A stretch of 55,407 nt of DNA from Lingula anatina (lineage: Eukaryota; Brachiopoda; Lingulata; Lingulida; Lingulidae), in assembly GCF_001039355.2 (NCBI RefSeq), contig NW_019773733.1, forward strand, positions 1 to 55,407, read 5' to 3'. The notes under the pieces were generated by a model. The model searched no databases, was not told the DNA's origin, and saw nothing but the letters and a program-made list of their open reading frames with translations. Positions 10,734 through 23,374 of this stretch are shown piece by piece. The translations under genes and the position numbers were made by a program. Within the stretch, counting starts at the first letter, position 1. Each line of letters begins with the position of its first letter.

Positions 10734-13700
10734 ATGGCAACTTCCTCACCGGCGGGAGCAGTTGGAGTCTTGACCCCTGTTTCAGTAGGTTACTTTGATA
10801 TATTTAAGTAGAAAAACTCCAACAAAATATCTTTGATTTAATGATGTGCGCAAAATATGTAAATATACTCTAAGCGGCTTCTCTGTGCTGAATGAACGCA
10901 ATGTCTTGTGGGCTAGAGCTTTTTTTGACAAGACACTACTTTGTTATAAGTTATATACTTATAACTAATAGTGAAATGTGCATGTACGTTCATAATATGC
11001 GTCTAACATTAACTATGGATCCTCGATTAGCAGAACAGTTTACAATATGAATAATCTTTTTTAAGCTCATTGATTTCCTGTTTATAATATTAGTATGGTA
11101 ACATCCACATGTAGTGCTTTTGTTATTTCATACATTTCAGTATCCTGTAGAAGGAGCTACATTGAGTCTTACTACTAACTGATAATATCACATTTTCTAT
11201 TTTTTTTATGAAAGGTAAGGGTGCAGCAAGCCCTTTTGAAGCCTGTCCATCAAAGATGTCAGGAAATACAACATATTCTAGAGGAGACAAGCACCAAGGT
11301 ACTGCAACAAAATAATAATAATAATACTTTTCCTCCATATTCCTCCTGTTTTTCTCCTATTGCGCTTTGCTTCTAGAATTTCATCAGTCATCCAAGGTTG
11401 TAAATCTCTTTTCACGACATATTTCATTTTTGTTGGAGCAAATGTATCAAAAGGTGAACTGTTGCCTTGAAATAATTGTGGATGCCAGATACAGATTGAA
11501 CACCAGCCAATTAATACATCCAGTGCTAGTGTATTTCTGCACAGACAGTTGTTTTTAACGAGGAGGGCACAAAATGAAAGTTAAAATTTTTGAATTTTTT
11601 TATTAACCCCCATTCTGTTTTAACATTTTTCTAACAGTTAAAATAAACAAAATGAACTTTGAGGTACAGATATACCTGAAATATATTTCTTTTTGACTTT
11701 GTCCAGTATGTTCTGTGTTTACAATTCAATGCATGCCAGCTCTTTCATTTTTAAATGTCCACATATTCACATGCACTCCATGGACATTCCCACTACTAAA
11801 CATGGATAGCGATGTGTTAAATATTCAGATGTGTATTACACTTCAGGACCTTCACCAAATATTCCCTTATCTTGTGGAGAACATCTTTGGGTTCAACAAC
11901 CAGCCTGGATGGGGTGTGGGAACCATTGCCAAGAGCACACAGCAGCTGGATTATGACATGATGCGTCAGTTCTTGTCCCCAGGTGGTCCACTGATACGCG
12001 TTGTATACAGACTACAGGCTGACCCCATGTGTAGATATGATTTTCCTCTGTCCTGTCTGCCAGTAAGTACAGACAGTGACTCAAGTTCGCATGCAAGTGT
12101 GCATTCTCGCATGCACATGCGTACGTGCTCACACACACACATTGAAGTTTATACAAAGAATTTGTGGCCACAAGGCTTATTTAGTAACTACATACAGCTC
12201 AGCATGGAATGTTTGCTGTGTATCTTAAAAAATTTAATTTGTACTTTATAGTAGAAGAAAGAAGCAAGAAGAAGTTGAGAGTTCAGTGTGAAATTTGATA
12301 TTTTTGTAGAGGGATGTCTCTTTGTACACACTCTGATATAATTTCCCTTGCATAAAACATTTTGCCTTTGCATCACTTAAAGATTTTGTGCAATTGTCAC
12401 TGGATATAAACACAGAGAGAATATCAAATAGGAGACAAAATGACTCATTGAGGAGTAAAAGACGCATGGCAATTAAAAGCCTTCTCAGAAATTACAGCAT
12501 CACCATGAATTTTTTTTTTTTTTTTTGTGTTGTCATATCAAGAGAGATCTTATAAGTTTGGTATCAACCCATATTTGTCCTAACTTAACATTTCATGATT
12601 GCAGTTCCCCACAAGGCAAATGTTTGAGGACAACAGCTACCATGGTGCAAGTCACATTCCAAGACAGCCTTCAGCAAGATCCCTATGTATCCTTTGTATA
12701 ATCCACTTAATTCAGTGTATAATGTTTATGCAACATTGGTCTGATGAATTGGTGAGCTTTTTAAGAAGTACATCAATGGTATATTTTTTAGAACTTCTGA
12801 TTTACTGTTATTTACTTACTGGATTGAAATAATTGGATTTGATGGGTACATAAATGTGGTGGTATAATTTGTAACTTAGTTGGATGTAAGAAGATTTAAT
12901 GTGAAGTGTGTTTGTCCCTTAACTTGTCCCAGCTGCATTTGAATTTTATTTCTTCCATTATTTCTACCTGTGTGTTAATCCACAACAAAGGGTTAGTACC
13001 TGTTTAGCAGAAGTTACTTTATCTTATACAAAATTTTTTTTTTTAATGTTGAATTTAAGTAGAAAGGACAATCTGGGGAACACAAATTTGACTGGGTACC
13101 TTAACCTTAAGCTTGGGGTATTTTCAAGGTTATAAATATAACAATTGTGAAATTTCAATGTAATTCACTGCTTAATGACTGAAAGTGAAATATCTTTAGA
13201 TTTCACTGTTTCATTTATTAGTACTTAATCATCTGTTATATGGCTGGCTAACTAGTATTTATTTGGCACTTTAAAATCTTTCATGGTGACATATCTTTTC
13301 ATCTAGCCAAATTACACTTGCATCAAAATATGTTTTGATAATGACAGTATTTGATATTTGTTTCAGAGTTTCTTTAACTGGAGTAATGCCTCGGAAGCAT
13401 TGTTCACAAGTCTGCTGGAAGATTATCTGAATTGTTTTTTGCCCCTGAAGGGTAAAGTTGTTAACCCCATGCCAACAGCTGCTTCACCAATAAGAAGTCC
13501 TGTTGCACACAAGACACACCTCCACAGGTACTCTGATATAATGGAGGTTTTAGGAATTAATAAGCATGTACCAGAGCAGTTTGACATTTAGTAGTGGTTG
13601 TGATATTTGGCATTTTGAGAAATTTGATGTCATGTGATATGTGAATGGTTTATCAGTGGGGAGGGATTTTCTTTGCTTAAAACAAAAAATGAACCTAAAT

Positions 13701-16700
13701 ACCAACCATTTATCATCATGAAACCTACACGTCCATTATGTTGCACAAAAATATTATACAATTGTTGTTTGTATGAAGAGCATGGTAATGAAAAATAATG
13801 AGGCATTTGTGTCTATCTTTATACCTTTTCCAGACAAGGCTCTACGTCTGGATATCACAGCAGTGGCAGCCCTGGGCTGAAACCACTAGTCAGCCTGCTG
13901 AAGTCTCCACACAGCCCCCACCATCAGGTGCAGCAGAGGAGCATCCCCTACCAGGTGTCCACCACAGATCCACTGGACCAGGAAATGTGGCGATCAGAAA
14001 CTTTTGTGGAGGTAACTTTTTCTGGGTGGCCTTTACACAAAGAGTTTTAGAACTTGGATTAGACTGCTAAAACTAGATATCTGACTATGTGAGGTTGGGT
14101 TCGTAATTTTGGTTAAGGAATGAAAAATTGATCTGCAGTAAGTGAACTTGATATGCCCAAAAAGGCTGTTGTCACAATTGAGATAAAAAAACTTTTGTCA
14201 AAACAATCATAATTTGTTTTAGTTGTTAGGCAATAGACTGGAATATTGAAGACTGAAAGATTGAAGCAGGTTGCTTATTAGATTCTTTGTAATGTACAAC
14301 TTCAGTTATTTGAAATACTCTGCAGAAGTCAATTTTGAACTTGTATAATTTTGTGACACAAGACCCTGACTCCGTGGTATTTTGTGGATGATGCTGGAAA
14401 TATAAATGTGCATGTGTGATTCCTAAAATATATATCCTTTTCTTTTAAAACTAAATCAGCTTTCAGCTTTCAGATGAAAGTTTTGTTTTAATTTCCTTTC
14501 AGATTCTTGTGGAGTTCTGGTTAAATCAAAACAGTCTGGACTCTCCAGAACACCATGGTGGGATCAGGCAGGCCATGGTTAGTATTAATATTATTATTAT
14601 TATTGATTCTTTTGAACTATTGATATACTGGCTTATTAGTTTGAATATTTTTCAGAATTGTAAACAAACATTTTCAGGGTAGATTTTGGAAAAATCAGCA
14701 TTGCAGTTGTGAAAGATCATTGACTGTGCTGAGTATCTGTCAGGGCTCAAGTTGTGTATTTCCAAAATAGTATAGTAGTTTAGGATCAATATAAGCCAAA
14801 AACAGTTAAAAATTTTCAGGTTTGCCTAAGATACCTACCAGTATGCAATTTCTGAATTAGCACAAGTTGTGATCAACTACCTCACCTCACTTTCATATTG
14901 CAAAGATTGCATCTTTTTGAGCATTTTTTATACCATTGCTGTCAGTCTTTTGTCATTTGCATAATCAAATGCATAAGGGGGGTAGGGGATGATGTTTTGA
15001 CAGAAAAAGTCCTATGTCTTCGAGTGATTAATGCCCGTCTGTTTCTTTGCTTGTAAAGGCCACTACCTATCAGGTCATATCCCTGCAGTACATTCAAAAC
15101 CTTCAGCTGCCTATTTTATTTTGTCTTATTCCTTCTTTTACTTATATTTTTTTCAAAGCTTAAATCTAGTATAAAATTGTACTTTTATTTTGAAAATTAA
15201 CATTGAACAGTTAAAGAAGTATGTCCACTTACAGTTTTTAAATCTTCTTGTACAGTGTGTTCTTTTTCTACACCTCCTAGATTGATGGCTATCAGAGAGT
15301 TCTGTCATACTCAGATCCTTATTATAATCATTTTTATCGAGTGAGTATAATGGTTTCCTTTGCTCAGTTTTTTGGGAATTATGTAACCAGACACTATACT
15401 TCTTTTGTTTTGTAGCATATATTAATGTGTCCTTCTCTAAGTGCTCTCAATAATGCTTTACTGCTTTTACCCAATTTTTGTTTTGTACCCAGTTTTTCAT
15501 ATTGTAAATCCAGTATCCATGTATCTACCCCTGTCCTCCTGGGACATATTTAATATGTTTTCATTTATCCCTGTCTGCTTGTACTACTATATGCATGAGC
15601 AATTTTGAAAAAAAAAAAAAGAGTTTATTTGGCCTTGTTTTGTGCTTAACTGTGGTAAACTTTTTTGACAGTATACAAAGTCTTGGTTTTTATTATGTTT
15701 GCATGTCAAGATCCCATACATATTAAGCAATATATATACTTGTTCTAAATGCTCACAATGTATTTCATACATATGCTGCAATTGCATTTATTGATTCAGT
15801 TCAAACTTTTGTTTTTATTGATCATATTGACTCCTTTTTGAACCATCTATTAAAAAAAACACCCATTTTCACCTATAACCTCTTAACTGTAAAACACGTC
15901 AACAAAAAGTGCGATAATCCATAGCTGACACACAGAAGCTTTTTGTGGGTATGTTTGCAGATGGTTTGTTTTTGTTAGATTTTCAAGTACATAAAGATGA
16001 AAATTTGTGAAAATGATGAACTGTCAAATAAATGTACATATATATAACATGTGCCCCTACACAAGTCATTGTATCACGCTTTCCAGGTTACCTTTCTCTT
16101 GTTACCTGGCAGGAGTTCATGGACTTACGGGTTGCTTTCAACAATTGTGAAATGTTTTCCATTCATTATGTACTATGATATATGTTTGCCTATCTTAAGT
16201 CACACAAACCTGTCTTGCTGGGAAGCAAGATTGCTAAGAATGCCTTTGGAAGAATTTTGGGGGCTGTGCATGATTTTGCATTATGTTTGAGAATAGCTTC
16301 TTTTTCAGTTTGAATCTTTTGCATATCCTCTTTTCTCTAGAGTGTTATACTTGGTCATTTAGGAAATGGAAATACATTTGTACTGTTTCTAAAACTTAAA
16401 AGAAAAAGGGATGCATTTTTCTTTCAAAAGATATTGAGTTTTGTAATTTTTGAAAATTTTATTACTTTAATGTGTTAGGTTACAACCCTTTTGAACATGT
16501 AAAATTGTAAATATATATTTAAGTATTTAGCATCTGCTGAATGAACCTTGGAAAAGCGCATGTTGTTTGAAAGTTATCTGTCTGTATCAAGAAGTATACA
16601 TGTGATTTCTTGAGAAAGGTAATTTCTAGCATCAGATAATTTAGAGTAGACCCATTTGAGATACTTGTATTATTAAGGAAAGGTTATTGAAGTAATTTTT

Positions 16701-19700
16701 ATAAAGCCTTAAGGCTTCAGTTATTTCAGACAGTTGAGTTAGAATCTTCATGTACTTGAACACCATGAAGTGTATGTCCATCCCAACTAACTTAATTGTA
16801 TTCCTCATTTCCACATCCACCCATTATAAAACGGTGGTGTTGGGGCATTTTAACCATATCCAGCAATATTTCTTCCAAGTAAAGGCTGTTTAAAATCCAT
16901 GTCATTGGTGGTGATTTATCATGTAGATGCTTTTACAATCAGGAACATTGTACTTCCAGGAGGTTTTTCTTCCCAATAGTGACCAGGTCCGGGTTGTGCG
17001 TATGTTCATCAAGCACCTCCATTTCTTTGCTAACAGTGCCTCTCCAGACCTGGTACTGGCTTCATACCAGGCACAGAACCTGTCACCTCTGGATGAATTC
17101 AAGAGGTCAGTATGATGTCACACATCTGGATGTAGCTGCTGCATTCAGACATGGGGAGGGTTATACAGAAAAGTAAAGTTTGAGGACAACATAACTCAAA
17201 AAGCCAACTATTTAAATTCTGCTTTCCGATATGGTCTTAAAGCACTAAATAAACATTTTTTTGCCTCAAAATGAATATACTTCGCATACCTAAAGGAGCC
17301 ATTGTCAGGACAGAGGATCAAAGACTATTTGTTCTAGAGGCTTGGTTATCGGGTGAAAAAAGGGGAAATATCCAATAAGATTTTTTGTGGAATGCAATCT
17401 GGCATGCTAAGCTCCATAACAGTCTTTGCTAAGAGTGATTTTCACCTTGGGGACTTTGTGAAAAGGGACACAAACTATTTAAAATCAGAAATAGGTCATT
17501 CTTACATTATCATATTATTTTTAAATAGTGGTAGACATAATTGTAGATAATAAGTTAAAGTAATACTTACTGTTGCAGGAATGTTATTCCACAGATGGTA
17601 CAGAAAAAGTTGTATGTTTTCCTAAGGCATGGCTTTAACCACTGGCCTCTTGACTCTTCTTTTAGATTGGTAAGATCAGCACTAAAGGTTTGAATAATAA
17701 AAAATACAACATTGTATTGTATTTAAATGGTATATTTGGAAGTAGGGATATTGTTTATTATGTTGTCATAAGGGGGGGGGGGGGCTTTAAAGTCAAAGAT
17801 ACAGTTCAAAGTATGTGAGAGAAAAATTCAAATATCTCAGTGATAGTGTGATAATAAAAGAGACAACTTGCTTTTAAACATGTTTGTGACATTAAAACTA
17901 AGAATAAAAATTGTCTGTTATATACATACAGTCATGTACATTCAATAATATGCAAATTCACATAAGCTCATAACTTAAAATTGACTTTGGGGTACACCTA
18001 TTAAAGCAAATTCATTTTCAATCCACAGTTGTTGGAGACTTGGCTAAGTTATGTCCAGCCTTGGCGCTATGTTGACCCCAATGCCATCATGAAAGAGAAG
18101 GAGTCAAAAGTGGACAACAAATGGTGAGAAGAATCTAGAGCAAAGCAGAAGTTTTGGATCTTCATTTGCATTCAGACAAGGTTTTATAAGAATGGAGATG
18201 GATTTAAATTGCACCTTGGATACAAGTATAAACATAGCCCTGTCTGAACACAGCTTTAAACATCATCGGCTGATCATATAAGTGACGGCCCATGGTCTCT
18301 CTCTGGTATTATTCTCTGTATTTATGAAAGTAATTTGGATTACCAATATTGCCTTGTCTTTGTGGAATGCAGCTTTATTTTGTGTATTTTCTGCATAGGT
18401 AAGGTTCTGGATTAGCATTATTCTGAATCCACAAATTATGTTTGCTTTTAATTGTATTTAATATTAAGGAGTTGTTCCTTGCTGAGTATACATTGCTTTT
18501 TTTTACTTTTCTCAGGTTCCAGTTTATTGTGGATAATCTGCTTTTTTACACACACCTGTTTCAAGAATTTCTTCACCGAAGTCAGCGCATGGATCTCTCC
18601 TCTGCCAAAAATGCCTACATGCTGTTCAGGGTCACCAAGGTAATGTATCTTGCAGGGATGAGACTTTTTCAACTATCAGCAGATTTCCAACTTTTTGGGA
18701 GCCAAACATGTCATTGGCTCAGGCATGGAACCCATATTAGTATGTAAAGTTAAGATGTGTATTTCAAGGTTGTAGATTTTTTTTTTGTTGTTTATGGATG
18801 AGGCCTTGCTTTCTCTTCTTCTGCAGGAAGAACATGAAAGATCACTAATTCTCTCTGTTTCAGGTGTTTGGACTCCCTAATCTTCGAAATATGTTGGAAG
18901 AAGGTGAGTAAAGCAAAGTTTTCTCTCCACCTCTCTCCATAGTTGAAGGTGGTAGTTGGGAATTTGTTTGTCTAGATTTTTCACTTGTGTTTAGGTCAAT
19001 TTTTGTGCTCGTGAAAATATTTACATATAGTTGGGTGTGTAATGTGTAGCTTTGTATATTTGATTCCAAGTTTGTTTTTATTGAGAATTTAAAAAATTGT
19101 CTTTTATAACAAATGAGAAAAAAATTCATTTGGTATGTTTCTATAATGTAATTTTTGTCTGGCTATCTCCAACATGTTTCAGTCAATTTTATTGAAACTT
19201 AACACGTTAAGCACTGTTTCAGCTGGTGTGTGCCTGTAATAGTGGATAGTTTCCTGAAAGGCTCTTCGTCAAAGTTAATTTTAGATTTTTCAAACAGCAG
19301 CTAAAACTGATGAGGGAATGATGAAGGTGTCTTCTTAGGCCCTGAAATATTGCAATGCTAATACTTATAAGTTTTAGCTCTTGTTTGAAGAAGCTCTCAG
19401 TGTAACTTTGCCCAGACAAAATTATTTAGTAGACTCTTAGACATTATTTAGATTCTGTGCTATTCCAGCCGAGCATCAGATGTACGAGTCTCACCACAGG
19501 CTGTCCAGGCGTGGTCCCCAGATGGACATGGGCTCCAGCTACCTGTCCCATAGCAACTCAGTGAACACAGCAGCCATCCTTAGTCTACAGTTTGCAGAAC
19601 TAGAGGGCCCAGCCTTTCTTTATAAACCACTATTTGAAGAGGGGACCAAAAAACAAGTACGTGTTGTACAATTTAGAGAAAATGTGTGAGAATGTTTTGG

Positions 19701-22396
19701 GATTCCGTTCTCTTCACTGACTATGGATTTCAGTATTTTTGTTATTCATTAATGTGATCCTGTTGCTTATATCTTTATATCAATATGTTTGTCTTTCATG
19801 TCTATTTGTCTTGGAATACCAATAAAATGAAAGCAGTATGTCCAGTTTGGTTTAAATGTAGAATATCAACAGTGAAAGCAAACATGAAGATTTAGAATGA
19901 GAGCTTGGGTAATCATTTTACCAATTTTACCAATCTTAAAAATGGCATCAATTTTAAAATTAAACAGATACCCCCTCCTGTTTTTGTCTTCTTGCCTGGA
20001 TTTATAACAATTAAATATTGTTGGATTTGATAGTTTCTTTATAATTTACAGATAGAGTATCTACTACAGCAGATCCTCCACGCTAAGTCGACCTCATCCT
20101 CAACACACAAGTCCAGTGACGGGGGAGGATCTGGTGGGCTGTTGTCATGGTTGGGATATGGCGCTTTGGTGGACTATAATGCTACCAAATTTACACAGAC
20201 AGGGTTTCCCGAGGAAGACCAGAGCAAGTTAGTTTTCCACCTAGAGCAAGCTGCAAGGAATCTCTGTAACTTATTTCAACTGTCGGTTAGTATATCAGGA
20301 ATAATATATTCAAACTACCTAGAAATGATGTTATATGTCACTTCAAGGTGTAAATGACAAATATGAATAAATTTTAAAAAAATTAATTCTCATATTTTTG
20401 ACCAAAATGTGCCAGAAACCTGAGACACTGCTTCTTTTGCTGTGCCATTTTGCCATGGTTCTGGTTTTGTACTGCTTTGCAATGTTCATGATTGTCCTCT
20501 GGAGTTCTTCTAAGTCCTGTAGTCCTGAAGTGTCCTTATCTGCCATTGCAGGGAAGTGTGCATCACTTTTCCCAAGGATCCAGAGCATATTTAGAAGTAG
20601 AAAGTATCAGTAATCTGTATAAATCCTGAATGAAACATGCTTCTTTGGACCTTGCAGTGGATCCCCAAATCAGCCTTCTCTCCCTTGAAGAGGAGTTAAG
20701 AGGCTGAATCCACCATTTAAATATTAAGTGCTTTCTGGGAATTTTCCCCATGTTTCAATGTTTCAGAAAAATAATATTTGTATTTCAGATGGAATCGGTG
20801 GAAACCATGGCAACGTCTGTCACACCTCCCAATGCAAACAGCAGTGCCAACAAATTTTCCACTCAGTCCCTGCCCCCAGACTTCATAGAGTCACCCACAG
20901 GACCTGTGCTAACACAGCTGGGGAAATATCAGGTATGTTTTTTTTATGTACAGACACAGATGTGTCTGTACATATAGCCGTCATCTGCGTCTGTCGTCGC
21001 CGTCGCCGTCGTCGCCGTCGTNTTGTTTTCTTTTGCTGTTGGCACTCTGGGTTGGGCAATCCATAAAAGTACTCTCTGTCTGTCTGTTAACCCCAGTCAT
21101 CACGTCATTAACATCACAGCTTTATTGATAAAACCTTGAAAAGATTTTTTAAAAGTTCTGAAAAGCAAGTGGAATTCATTTGAAGAATGATGGCATGATG
21201 AGAGACAAGAAATGATAATTTTTGAAAAAATACAGTATATTAAGAGGTGGTATTAATTGAATTTTTTGAGTAGTTACTGTGATTTGTTATTTGCTTCAGC
21301 TAATGAATGGTCTCCGCAAGTTTGAAATTAGTTACCAGGGCAACCCCGACCTTCAGCCCATTAGAAGCTATGAATGCGCCCCGTTGGTGAGAATACTCCA
21401 TCAAGTCTCTTCATTCCTGAATAACAAGGTACAGTGCAAAAACCTTTTAACCCTTTGACTTTAACTTTTTAACTATGATTGTCATCCTTGAGAAACCATT
21501 CCTGTAAATTCTAACAAAATTCTTACTGTTCTGAGTGTTCAAAATATCACTTCAAAAACAATTTTCCAAATCCATCAGCTTGAGCCAGAAATCATGAAAT
21601 TTAATTCCTATGTAGAGTTTACATGTCAATTTTATTAATGCTGTTGGAATTGAAGGTCACATTTCCCCCAAGTTTTAATCTAAAAGAATTTCCCAACCTA
21701 AGGAGAATTGCCTCAGAAAAAATTGACAACACACCTGGAGAATGTGAAACACAGGATGTTATATGCAGAAATCTGCTGTCATACATAAATATGTACATTT
21801 ATACAGGCATCACTGCTGGACCTCTGTACCATAAACATACATATGTAAAAACCACTTTTTTAAATACAATCATATTATATTTTGGTTTATGAAAAGCTGT
21901 GTAAATTTTAGAAATCAAATTCCAAATTTAAATATTGACAGACTTTCTCTCTTTCAATCAACATTACATGAGTAACAAAGTAAGCATTTGACTTAAATAC
22001 TAGAATGAGGGTAACGGGAATTACTGATTGAATTGCATCTGGTAACATCACTTTTTGAATTAGTTTTCAGACAAAATTCAAAATTACTACACAAGGGATG
22101 ACATGGTGGGAAAAATGACTTTCATATTATTTTCACCGCCCTCGGAACAGAAAGGTAAAAAATCAAGTTTTGTGGCATCACCAACAAGAACAAAAGACTG
22201 GACCACACCGAGAATAAGTTTGAGATTTTTGGCAAATTACCAGACTCTGGGCTACCTGATGGGAGGATATTTGTTTTTTTACATGTTTTTTGGAATGGGA
22301 CCTGTAGGATTCAGCTTCATACTGATGCTTGGACTGCTGTTGTCAGTTTTCTTCAGAGCACTGGTGTTACCAGCTTCAAAATTTAAGCAAAGTTAA
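10734..22396 (+). CDS. SMPD4: Sphingomyelin phosphodiesterase 4 (neutral sphingomyelinase 3)
   Basis: Nineteen exons: 10734-10784, 11215-11298, 11847-12062, 12605-12686, 12933-12991, 13367-13527, 13834-14011, 14503-14577, 15281-15340, 16960-17105, 17579-17669, 18029-18123, 18516-18639, 18864-18903, 19469-19656, 20052-20285, 20789-20932, 21300-21428, 22064-22396. They join in phase to about 829 residues; human SMPD4 is of similar length. Diagnostic stretches are [96 protein letters not shown] and LQPIRSYE. The C terminus has conserved [14 protein letters not shown] then two close hydrophobic segments (tail anchor). The family hydrolyses sphingomyelin to ceramide at ER, nuclear-envelope and Golgi membranes; it lacks the classical DNase I-like sphingomyelinase motifs. 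Exon 10 could start earlier (an acceptor near 16926 is also open), but 16960 fits homologues better. It converges on SART3. Confidence 0.93.
20994..21022. repeat. GC-rich GTC/GCC triplet tract beside an ambiguous base
   Basis: In an AT-rich SMPD4 intron, a run of GTC and GCC triplets ends at a single N (21022). The N suggests the assembler could not resolve the repeat length. Confidence 0.7.
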
Positions 22397-22827
22397 TATT
22401 AATGTTGAAATACAAGCCATGCCATAGCTTCATTACAGCTAGTCACAATGGATCTATCATGTTGTTCAGTCAAGTAATATTTACAGATCATGGAAATTGT
22501 GATAGTCAATTATCAGATCAATACTCATTTAGTTTATTTGAATTGTATTTTCCTGCCAAACAAGTCTGAATACAGCTCTTTAATTTCTAGAACTGCTTAC
22601 ATGTAAAACGTCTAAGTAAATCTCTGTTACACCTCTGTGAGGTCAATGCTACTTACCCTCACATCTCGGTTGTCTTAAAATAGAAAATCAAAGTTTTATA
22701 CTGGATGTGGATGCATTTTCAGTTCTCCCTGAAACTCAGCGTAAGTTATCTGCACTGTGGCTTAAACTAATATCCGGATGCCCAGAAAGAAAATATCCAG
22801 TTTAAAGACTGTACTTTTAATTACTCA

Positions 22828-22841
22828 TTTATTAAAATAAA
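22828..22841. promoter_or_regulatory. Back-to-back poly(A) signals of SMPD4 and SART3
   Basis: TTTATT at 22828-22833 is AATAAA on the - strand, and AATAAA at 22836-22841 is on the + strand, two bases apart. They lie between the SMPD4 stop (22396) and the SART3 stop (23375), so one short element may end both convergent transcripts. Other hexamers occur nearby (for example a + strand AATAAA near 22955), so the choice is not certain. Confidence 0.4.
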
Positions 22842-23374
22842 ATATTTGGTAAACAAAAATTCAGAGCATCAAGAAAAGTTCCTTGTGTATCTTTTTTTTT
22901 TTTATGAACAGAGAACTGATCTCAGTTAGAGCTTAACAGCTTATTTTAAGCCAATAAATGAGATAAAAGTTAAATAAAATTTTCTGCACAATACATTGTA
23001 TCAATTTTTTTAAAGAAAACAATAACTGACTATCAACAACAGTAAACTAGAAATGGCTCTTCTCTATTCAATGTAGATTCTACATAACATATTTATAACA
23101 CAACTTTTGTGCAACATCTGTGGGATTGAAGTTGGTCAACTTCTTTCTTTTTGTTGCCCTTTAAAATATCAACATTAAGACTGGCTAACCACTTCTGTAT
23201 TTACATACAAAGTGGCACTACTCTTTGCTATTAGCTTCTGCTCTCCCCCTGAAATCAACTTATGGCAAAGAAGGGGGGGGGGGGGGGAGGCTGGATGGAT
23301 GGACAACGCCTTATCCTCCATATCTGTCCAGGCCTATCTCTGTACTTTTAAAACTTTTTTCCACATGAAGAGGC

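Noticed and set aside
16924-16959. Extra 12-residue upstream extension of SMPD4 exon 10
   Set aside because: The frame is open, but the acceptor at 16924-16926 lacks a pyrimidine tract, and homologues fit the start at 16960.
20728-21066. 112-codon frame with a poly-Arg tail
   Set aside because: It overlaps the SMPD4 exon at 20789-20932 in another frame and then reads the GC triplet tract in the intron.
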